From contig CAILMA010000274.1 of the NCBI GenBank assembly GCA_903835145.1, positions 1 through 10,287 of the forward strand: DNA of 10,287 bases, read 5' to 3'. This document shows, in pieces, positions 1 through 5,211 of the stretch. The translations under genes and the position numbers were made by a program. The notes beneath the pieces are model-generated. The model did not search any database. It saw only the letters and a program-made list of their open reading frames with translations, and was not told the DNA's origin. Each line of letters starts with the position of its first letter. Position 1 is the first letter of the stretch. Source of the DNA: an uncultured Bacteroidota bacterium. Lineage in GTDB: Bacteria > Bacteroidota > Bacteroidia > Chitinophagales > Chitinophagaceae.

Positions 1-1227
1 CTTCAGCAACGCTTCCAGCCTATTCCGCACCAGCGCTCGATCTCTGTCCGTCCTGGCCAATGAGAGCGCATGTTGCAGGTAGTTGGCCGCTGCATTATTA
101 TCTATCCCGGCATACAGTTCACCAAGCAGCGAAAAATAATATTGATTGTGCCCTGCCTCAAGCATCAATGCATCCTTTATCGCTTCTTCTTTTCCCCGTA
201 CCCTGGCCACCGCATAACACCGGTTCACCTGCACTACCGGCGAGGCATCGAGCAATACCAGCTGGTCAAATAACCTCAATATAGTCGCCCATTTTTCTTC
301 GCTATCCTCTGGCACTGTATGCCAATAAGCAATCGTCGCCTCAAGGTGATACTTACTGAGGTTGGCTCCAACCGATGCTGCACGGAGATAGTGCACGCCG
401 CGGGCTATCAACTCCCTTTCCCAAAGCACCGTCTCGTTTTCATCATCTCCGGTAGGCATACCAGCTACAACCTTCCGGGCACTAAAACCCGAAGCCTTAA
501 AACACATCAGCGCCATAAGCGCACTCACTTCAGGAGTATTATAAATGTCACTACCTACCAATAGGTAGGTAATCCGAAGAGCTTCAAAACACAAATTTTC
601 CCGCAACACTTCATTGTTACTTTCAGAATAATATCCTTCACTAAATAATAGATACAGTGTCGTAAGTACGCTACCGAGGCGCGCATGGGTTTCCTTGGCC
701 GATGGCAGCGACAGCTCTATCGGTTCCGCACGCAGCTGTTCCCGCGCACGGTACAGCCGCTTGGTTATTGTTTCTTTCTTTGCTAAAAAAGCCGATGCAA
801 TTTCATCAATCCCAAATCCACAAAGTATCCGCAGTGAAAGCTCTATCTGCGCCTCAGCGCTCAGGCTCGGATGGCAAAGGGCAAATAGCATCCGCAGCTG
901 GCTATCTGCAATATTCTTGTCACTTAGGTCGGGCTCTAAAGCTTCTGTTACTTCACCCACCACCAATTGTGGCTTCACCCGCTTGTTATAGGTGTCGCGC
1001 CGTTGCAGGTAATTCCGCATTTTGTTCAGGGCAACAGTGTGCAGCCAACCTACAGGATTATCGGGCAAGCCGTTATACGGCCATGTCTCCAGCGCCGCCA
1101 CAAAGGTATCGCTGGCAATATCCTCAGCAGCCCCCATTTCGGCTATCCCAAGGTGCCGGCACAGCACTGCTGTTATTTTACCAAATTCAGTTCTGAATAA
1201 ATGCGGTATCAGTTCCTGCTGCTTCAT
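1..1227 (-). CDS. ECF-family RNA polymerase sigma factor (ECF42 type), 3' end cut by window edge
   Basis: This gene is read leftwards from the ATG at 1227-1225 and stays open for 409 codons to base 1. Sigma region 2 spans about residues 8-78 (PVGWLHTVALNKMRNYL near 58-74) and sigma region 4 about 110-166 (DEIASAFLAKKETITKRLYR, with the recognition helix near 141-166). Next comes a DUF6596-type middle domain of about 185-290 (LYLLFSEGYY, SALMAL) and a TPR-like helical tail of about 315-409 (LLDASPVVQVNRCYAV). This long C-terminal extension is the hallmark of ECF42 sigma factors, which take the place of a separate anti-sigma factor and direct core RNA polymerase to a few promoters. Family members are about 410-420 residues, so only a few residues should be missing. 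An AAGGAA stretch lies about 10 nt before the start. It follows the YCII gene by 36 bp, so the two are very likely co-transcribed, as is typical for ECF42. The call is firm for the family; the target genes are unknown. Confidence 0.93.
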   Translation of the reverse strand, partial: MKQQELIPHLFRTEFGKITAVLCRHLGIAEMGAAEDIASDTFVAALETWPYNGLPDNPVGWLHTVALNKMRNYLQRRDTYNKRVKPQLVVGEVTEALEPDLSDKNIADSQLRMLFALCHPSLSAEAQIELSLRILCGFGIDEIASAFLAKKETITKRLYRAREQLRAEPIELSLPSAKETHARLGSVLTTLYLLFSEGYYSESNNEVLRENLCFEALRITYLLVGSDIYNTPEVSALMALMCFKASGFSARKVVAGMPTGDDENETVLWERELIARGVHYLRAASVGANLSKYHLEATIAYWHTVPEDSEEKWATILRLFDQLVLLDASPVVQVNRCYAVARVRGKEEAIKDALMLEAGHNQYYFSLLGELYAGIDNNAAANYLQHALSLARTDRDRALVRNRLEALLK

Positions 1228-1263
1228 CAGAATTTATTTTCCTTTTTAAAAATAGAACAGCTA

Positions 1264-1617
1264 CTAATGCGTTCCATCTCCCCGAGCTATCAGCCTTACC
1301 TCGACCGTATTTCCATCACCCTGCAATACAGGGCTTCCTTTTGCAAAGGCTACCGCTTCATCAACGCTTTCTGCCTTCACAATAACATACCCGCCTATCG
1401 TCTCCTTTATCTCGCCAAAAGGGCCATTGGTTACCACGTTATTGTGCCCCACAACCCTGCTCTCTGTAAAAGTAAGCCCTGTCCCCTGCACAAACTTACC
1501 CTGTGCTGCTATCCCCTCTATCCAGTCCATGGTCTGTTTCATCCACTGTTGTAGTTGCTCTGGCGAGGCCACCCTCGTGCCGTCTTCATGCCTGAAAATC
1601 AAAATAAACTCTTTCAT
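1264..1617 (-). CDS. YCII/DGPF-domain protein, partner of the ECF42 sigma factor
   Basis: This is a 117-residue protein with the YCII-related (DGPF) ferredoxin-like fold. The N-terminal strand MKEFILIFRHEDG is followed by helices around 19-40. The signature loop is NGPFGEIKETIGGY at 64-77, with Asn in place of the usual Asp of DGPF. Helix SVDEAVAFAKGSP follows, then the closing strand TVEVRLI at 104-110. Full-length family members are about 110-130 residues, so it is complete. There is no signal peptide, so it is predicted cytoplasmic. Genes of this family sit directly upstream of ECF42 sigma factors in many bacteria and are their usual regulon members, but the biochemical role is not settled. 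The start at 1617 is supported by the conserved N-terminal strand; a weak GGAAAAC lies just before it. An inverted repeat sits 16-34 nt upstream of the start. Confidence 0.93.
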   Translation of the reverse strand: MKEFILIFRHEDGTRVASPEQLQQWMKQTMDWIEGIAAQGKFVQGTGLTFTESRVVGHNNVVTNGPFGEIKETIGGYVIVKAESVDEAVAFAKGSPVLQGDGNTVEVRLIARGDGTH

Positions 1618-1632
1618 GTTTTCCGTTTTTAA

Positions 1633-1651
1633 GTTGCAACTTCATTGCAAC
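1633..1651 (-). promoter_or_regulatory. Inverted repeat in the leader of the YCII-sigma pair (possible operator or hairpin)
   Basis: GTTGCAA at 1633-1639 and TTGCAAC at 1645-1651 form a perfect 7-bp inverted repeat with a 5-nt spacer, starting 16 nt upstream of the YCII start codon. On the minus strand it could fold as an RNA hairpin just ahead of the ribosome-binding region, or bind a dimeric regulator. A TGTCAT hexamer (1676-1671, minus strand) lies 18 nt before a CGTT tetramer (1652-1649). This loosely recalls promoters read by ECF41/ECF42 sigma factors, but the match is weak and nothing proves it. Confidence 0.35.
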
Positions 1652-1727
1652 GTTACCAATACCTGTTACTATGACAAACGGGCACAAACAAAATGGACAT
1701 AGCCCCTTACTTTTTTTATCGCCCTTG

Positions 1728-2444
1728 CTATCGCCTGTATTTATTCACCCATGGCTTCGTGGAGTCAATGTTCACTTTATCTGCAAATGGGAGAAACGTA
1801 AGCAGCTGCGGCACCCTGTCGAGTTCGTCCGAAAATTGATCTCCCGGGTTACTCGGTGGCCTTGTTTTGTGGTACGGCAGCACCTCACGCCAGTTCACAA
1901 TAGTGTCTTTGTTTTTTATCTGTCCGGTAAAGTAAGTGATCCGGTACCCCGGTCCATAAGAGCCATAGGCAACAAATATCAGGGCATGAATGGTGTCTCC
2001 GGTCACTTCATAAGTGCCCCAGTTAAGGAAGGCCTTACTCTGCTCATAGCAATTTTCGAAGCGTCCGTATTGCTTGAATAAATCTATACTCGATGTAGCA
2101 CAAATCCCATTCTTGAAAAAAACCAAAGGCAATACCACTCGTTCCGGGTCAGGCATATTTCCAAGGTGTATCGTATCATGTTTATGCTGCAAGAAACCAT
2201 GCGATGGCGGTATGGTACGTGCAGCATACAAATCGCTGTCTTCCAAATGCCGCAGTGTTATGTTTTGGTATATACCGTCCAGTCTTATTTTAGCTACTCC
2301 GTCTTGCCGGGGCTTATTCAGCAACTGAATAAAATTTTTCTCTTTCTCCTTTTTCGACTTGCCTTTTCCAAACACCAAGGAACCGGATATCACAAAAAAT
2401 ACCAACAACAAAACACCCCACTTTGCCAGCATTTTTTTATCCAT
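1728..2444 (-). CDS. Secreted or membrane-anchored protein of unknown function
   Basis: I do not recognise this 238-residue protein. Residues 1-8 are basic (MDKKMLAK) and are followed by a hydrophobic stretch at about 9-26, then a very lysine-rich segment at about 27-37. That fits an uncleaved membrane anchor or a signal peptide; there is no lipobox cysteine. The rest alternates short beta-like stretches (GIYQNITLRHL; NWGTYEVTGDTIHALIFVAY at 141-160; GYRITYFTGQIKNKDTIVNW) and resembles the small beta-rich envelope proteins common in Bacteroidota. This resemblance is an impression, not a domain match. The only two cysteines, C115 and C132, lie in the exported part and could pair. A TAnnTTTA box lies 20 nt before the start. 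It is separated from the YCII gene by 110 bp, so it probably has its own transcript, though read-through into the sigma operon is possible. Confidence 0.8.
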   Translation of the reverse strand: MDKKMLAKWGVLLLVFFVISGSLVFGKGKSKKEKEKNFIQLLNKPRQDGVAKIRLDGIYQNITLRHLEDSDLYAARTIPPSHGFLQHKHDTIHLGNMPDPERVVLPLVFFKNGICATSSIDLFKQYGRFENCYEQSKAFLNWGTYEVTGDTIHALIFVAYGSYGPGYRITYFTGQIKNKDTIVNWREVLPYHKTRPPSNPGDQFSDELDRVPQLLTFLPFADKVNIDSTKPWVNKYRR

Positions 2445-2464
2445 GTTCTATAGATTTTCAATCC

Positions 2465-2472
2465 TAAAACTA
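2465..2472 (-). promoter_or_regulatory. Possible -7 promoter box for the gene at 1728-2444
   Basis: On the minus strand TAGTTTTA matches the Bacteroidota -7 box TAnnTTTG in five of six fixed bases and ends 20 nt before the start codon. No convincing -33 TTTG lies 19-20 nt further upstream, so this is only half of a promoter. Confidence 0.3.
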
Positions 2473-2513
2473 CGAAATAAAAGAAGGGTAGCCCACATCA
2501 TAAAAACACCAAC

Positions 2514-2612
2514 AATCCCCTCCCAGTAGAGACGCAATGCTTGCGCCTCCACACCAGACAGTTCGGCGTAGTCTCTGACTACGTCGCCACGGCCGCAAAT
2601 CTCCTGATTTGC
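2514..2612. repeat. Three-hairpin dispersed repeat, copy 1
   Basis: A 99-bp unit that recurs exactly 130 bp downstream with 5 differences. It holds three consecutive stem-loops. Stem A is GAGACGCAA (2529-2537) with TTGCGCCTC (2541-2549), loop TGC, one A/C mismatch. Stem B is CGTAGTC (2567-2573) with GACTACG (2577-2583), loop TCT. Stem C is GCAAATC (2595-2601) with GATTTGC (2606-2612), loop TCCT. The 396-bp gap at 2445-2840 holds only these repeats, the possible -7 box and the terminator; I see no gene in it. Confidence 0.9.
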
Positions 2613-2643
2613 CCGCATCACCAAACAAAACGACTATTTATAA

Positions 2644-2742
2644 AATCCCCTCCCGGTAGAGACGCAGTGCTTGCGTCTCCGCACCAAACAGTTCGGCGTA
2701 GTCTCTGACTACGTCGCCACGGCCGCAAATCTCCTGATTTGC
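2644..2742. repeat. Three-hairpin dispersed repeat, copy 2
   Basis: This is the second copy of the 99-bp unit, in the same orientation, 31 bp after copy 1. Stem A (2659-2679) pairs GAGACGCAG with TTGCGTCTC, repairing the mismatch of copy 1 and leaving one G/T wobble next to the loop. Stem B (2697-2713) is identical. Stem C (2724-2743) gains one pair, giving an 8-bp stem. The base changes keep or improve the pairing, which suggests the structure matters. Confidence 0.9.
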
Positions 2743-2782
2743 GCGATTTTGCCACATAGAGCTACCTCCAACAAAACACAAC

Positions 2783-2812
2783 AAAAAAGCCCATCCTTTT
2801 ACAAGAATGGGC
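2783..2812 (-). terminator. Rho-independent terminator of the ene-reductase gene
   Basis: On the minus strand GCCCATTCTT (2812-2803) pairs with AAGGATGGGC (2798-2789) through a GTAA loop. This makes a 10-bp stem with one T/G wobble, followed at once by six T (2788-2783). It begins 28 bp beyond the stop codon at 2841. Confidence 0.88.
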
Positions 2813-2840
2813 CTTTCATAAATATCGTATCGTTCTAAAC

Positions 2841-3908
2841 TTAAAGAGCAGGATAGTCAGTATACCCTTTCTCACCTGGCGTATAAAAAGTACTCTGGTC
2901 AGCAGCAACCAGCTCTGCTCCTGTTTCCATACGATGCACAAGATCCGGATTGCTGATATACGCATTACCAAAGGAAACAAGCTCACAATTGCCGGCAGTT
3001 ATATCTCCTGCAGCACGTGCCGCAGTATATCCACCATTAAGTATAAAAGTACCACCGAAAGCTTCCTTCATATTGCCTATCATGGCTACAGGCATGGCAA
3101 AGGTCAGCATGTGTATGTATGCTATTCCAGTTTTCTTAAGCCCTTCGGTAAGGGCAAGATATTGCGCTTCTTCCTGCTCGTCGGGGGTAATGTCATTAAA
3201 TTTATTGAATGGCGAAAGCCTTATACCAACGCGTTCGGCACCTATAGCAGCAACCACTGCAGCTGCCAATTCCAGCACAAAACGGTTGCGGTTCTCATAA
3301 CTGCCACCATATTCATCGGTACGCCTGTTGCTGCCAGGACTCAAAAACTGCATGGGCAGGTATCCATTCGCTCCATGTATTTCCACACCGTCAAAACCCG
3401 CTTCTATAGCGGCTTTAGCACTGTGCACATATTCACCTATCGTCTTCACTATTTCACCTGTTGGTATTTCTTTTGGTACTGGCATAGGCTGCATGCCCTG
3501 CGCGTCAGTCCACATATCACCCGCAGCAGCTACAGCCGATGGCCCTACTACTTCTGCACCAGCTGGCAGGTTTAGCCCGTGGCTTACACGCCCGGTATGC
3601 ATCAGCTGAATGAAAATTTTGCCTCCCTTAGCATGTACGGCATCTGTAACGGCTTTCCAGCCCTTTATCTGCTCATCGCTATACATACCCGGTATGCGGG
3701 AATAACCAAGCCCGTTTGGCGACGGAGAGGTACCCTCAGTTATAATAAGTCCTGCATTCGCACGTTGGGCATAATATTCCGCCATAAGGCTATTCGGCAC
3801 ATTGCCTATCGCACGGCTGCGGGTCATCGGGGCCATTACCACCCGGTTGCTCAGTTGCAATTTACCCAGTGTAAATGGGCTAAATAAAATAGCATTTTCG
3901 TTACTCAT
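2841..3908 (-). CDS. Alkene reductase, Old Yellow Enzyme family (NemA/OYE-like)
   Basis: This is an FMN-dependent NAD(P)H enzyme of the Old Yellow Enzyme family, which reduces activated C=C bonds (enones, maleimides) and often nitro compounds in the cytoplasm. The 355-residue length is standard for the classical OYE/NemA class. A single TIM barrel is visible. APMTRSRA is at 26-33, with T29 of the flavin-tuning position. Q101 and H104 lie in IQLMHTGR. EIHGANGYL is at 176-184, giving the His178/Asn181 substrate-binding pair and the proton-donor Tyr183. NRRTDEYGGSYENR is at 194-207, and R230 in IRLSPF contacts FMN. The C-terminal phosphate-binding part is NGGYT and FGNAYISNPDL, and the chain ends with YTPGEKGYTDYP. 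Its start is supported by the conserved N-terminal LFSPFTLGKLQLSNRVVMAPM. It is monocistronic with its own terminator, and is transcribed away from the DsbA-like gene across a 282-bp spacer. The physiological substrate cannot be told; detoxification of electrophiles is the usual inference. Confidence 0.96.
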   Translation of the reverse strand: MSNENAILFSPFTLGKLQLSNRVVMAPMTRSRAIGNVPNSLMAEYYAQRANAGLIITEGTSPSPNGLGYSRIPGMYSDEQIKGWKAVTDAVHAKGGKIFIQLMHTGRVSHGLNLPAGAEVVGPSAVAAAGDMWTDAQGMQPMPVPKEIPTGEIVKTIGEYVHSAKAAIEAGFDGVEIHGANGYLPMQFLSPGSNRRTDEYGGSYENRNRFVLELAAAVVAAIGAERVGIRLSPFNKFNDITPDEQEEAQYLALTEGLKKTGIAYIHMLTFAMPVAMIGNMKEAFGGTFILNGGYTAARAAGDITAGNCELVSFGNAYISNPDLVHRMETGAELVAADQSTFYTPGEKGYTDYPAL

Positions 3909-4190
3909 ATCGTTGAAATTGTGTTAATTATCGATTTTTTACCGCTTATTTTTGGGCTTTGCAATGTTAGTAAAGTACAGGCAATCCACATGTTAAATGA
4001 TTCTGATTACGCTATTATTAAAAAATATATCATCCAAAATACTATGCTTAATATACTGACTATTAATTCCATGCCACCAGCACCATCGTCATGCAATTTA
4101 GTCAATTCCCCTTCAATTTCAGTCCATTGGAGCTCCTGAATATCACGGCCAGCGGATATTCCGTAATTTTACACCTCAACTTACTTTAAA
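3909..4190. other. Divergent intergenic region between ene-reductase and DsbA-like gene
   Basis: This 282-bp AT-rich spacer must hold the promoters of both divergent genes. I find a -7-like box for the rightward gene (4164-4171) and no convincing two-box promoter for the leftward one. No strong inverted repeat or RNA gene was seen. A minus-strand open frame ending at 4007 carries a short hydrophobic stretch but has no credible start signal. Confidence 0.5.
4164..4171 (+). promoter_or_regulatory. Possible -7 promoter box for the DsbA-like gene
   Basis: TAATTTTA matches TAnnTTTG in five of six fixed bases and ends 19 nt before the ATG at 4191. The expected -33 TTTG is not present at 19-20 nt upstream (TATC lies there), so confidence is limited. 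Confidence 0.35.
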
Positions 4191-4898
4191 ATGAAAATTG
4201 AAATCTGGAGCGATGTAATGTGTCCGTTCTGCTACATCGGGAAACGCAAATTCGAAGCCGCCCTCGCACAATTTCCTAACAGCAGCGACGTGCAGATCGA
4301 ATGGAAAAGTTTCCAGCTCGCTCCTGATATGGTTACTTCCCCCGGCAAATCAATTCACCAGTTCCTTGCTGATCATAAAGGCATGGGTCTTGAGCAGGCT
4401 AAGGGGTTGAATAATCAGGTCGCCCAAATGGCGAAAGCTTCCGGACTCACGTACAACTTCGATACCGCCGTACCTGCCAATTCTTTTAAAGCACACCAGT
4501 ATGGCCGCCTTGCAAAACACCACAACGTTCAGGACGCTGCCGAAGAACAATTGTTCAAAGCCTACTTTACTGATGGCAAAAATATCGATGATACCGAAAC
4601 CCTTGTGCAGCTTGGCACAACAATAGGTTTAAATGCTGCGGAAACCCGCCGGATGCTCGACCAGCAAACCTATGCCGCCGAAGTGGAGGAGGACATCAAC
4701 GAAGCCATGCAACTCGGCGTGAGAGGTGTTCCGTTTTTTGTATTCGATAGAAAGTATGCCGTTTCGGGCGCTCAGGATACAAGTGTATTTTTAGACACCA
4801 TCAAAAAATCGTTCACCGAATGGGCTCAGAATAAACCCCTGCAATCCGTTGAAACCATCGAGGGTGACGTTTGTACTCCCGGCGGCGATTGCAATTAA
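4191..4898 (+). CDS. DsbA-family oxidoreductase, FrnE-like, cytoplasmic
   Basis: This 235-residue thioredoxin-fold protein carries an all-helical insert (about residues 55-165), as in the FrnE / 2-hydroxychromene-2-carboxylate isomerase branch of the DsbA superfamily. The N-terminal strand leads straight to the active-site motif CPFC (C11-C14) in WSDVMCPFCYIGKRKFE. The cis-proline loop is GVPFF with P181. The cysteines make it a thiol-disulfide oxidoreductase rather than an isomerase, which has lost them. There is no signal peptide, so it acts in the cytoplasm, probably in repair or isomerisation of disulfides under redox stress; this is known for FrnE and inferred here. A second cysteine pair, C228 and C234 (VCTPGGDC), ends the protein and may relay electrons to CPFC. 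No Shine-Dalgarno sequence is visible. A repeat fragment begins right behind the stop codon. Partner proteins are unknown. Confidence 0.93.
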   Translation: MKIEIWSDVMCPFCYIGKRKFEAALAQFPNSSDVQIEWKSFQLAPDMVTSPGKSIHQFLADHKGMGLEQAKGLNNQVAQMAKASGLTYNFDTAVPANSFKAHQYGRLAKHHNVQDAAEEQLFKAYFTDGKNIDDTETLVQLGTTIGLNAAETRRMLDQQTYAAEVEEDINEAMQLGVRGVPFFVFDRKYAVSGAQDTSVFLDTIKKSFTEWAQNKPLQSVETIEGDVCTPGGDCN

Positions 4899-4899
4899 A

Positions 4900-4939
4900 A
4901 CGGGATGCCCCGGCATGTCGTTTGCAACGCCCGTCAAAA
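4900..4939. repeat. Solitary piece of the palindromic repeat found in the array at 9696-10191
   Basis: The stretch starting CGGGATGCC and ending in TTTGCAACGCCCGTCAAAA matches the last, partial unit of the right-hand array, with a few substitutions. It begins one base after the stop codon of the DsbA-like gene. ACGGG (4900-4904) and CCCGT (4930-4934) form its outer inverted repeat. No T-run follows, so it is not a classic terminator. Confidence 0.75.
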
Positions 4940-5211
4940 ATCAAGTCCTCTGAAAGGGCGAAATTATTGCTTGCTAAGTTCCTGACATTGGCGTTGCCGC
5001 GCGCCATATTACACGGCGTATTTCTCGGTATATCACCGCTATGGGTTTTCGCCAGCCGATTCACAACTACTGTGAAATATCTTTCCTGATTTAAAAAGTA
5101 AAGCATCATCAGCGCCTGATTGGCATTACCCTAACAATTTGCCATAAAACATATCGGCAATAGTAAATGAATTTGTAACTATGCAGTGTAATAAAAGCTA
5201 AAATCAGGCTT
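4940..5211. other. Intergenic spacer ahead of acs, no convincing gene
   Basis: Together with the repeat piece this makes a 313-bp gap. Short open frames exist on both strands (plus to 5089, minus from 5109), but they cross the repeat and have neither start signals nor recognisable domains. The part from about 4940 to 5090 has the look of interspersed non-coding sequence I associate with Bacteroidota genomes; this is an impression that needs a copy-number search. The acs promoter must lie near the right end. TTTG at 5172-5175 is a possible -33 box, but no TAnnTTTG follows at the right distance. Confidence 0.4.

Noticed and set aside
60..1554. Plus-strand open frames over the left 1.5 kb
   Set aside because: They are antisense to the sigma factor and YCII genes, both identified with high confidence on the minus strand.
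2934..3575. A 213-codon plus-strand open frame inside the ene-reductase gene
   Set aside because: It is antisense to a complete, motif-verified Old Yellow Enzyme; its amino-acid make-up is unlike a folded protein.
4007..4072. Minus-strand mini-ORF of 21 residues, strongly hydrophobic (MELIVSILSIVFWMIYFLIIA, split here for reading as positions 1-10 and 11-21)
   Set aside because: No ribosome-binding or promoter signal, no known homologue, and hydrophobicity is expected in AT-rich spacer. The open frame upstream of the ATG (to about 4168) is coding-like in base pattern but has no ATG start.
3921..4139. Plus-strand 72-codon open frame in the divergent spacer
   Set aside because: It has no start signal and no domain-like pattern, and it occupies the region where both divergent promoters should lie.
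4813..5109. Minus-strand 98-codon open frame across the end of the DsbA-like gene and the spacer
   Set aside because: It overlaps the real C-terminus and the repeat fragment; no motif or start signal supports it.
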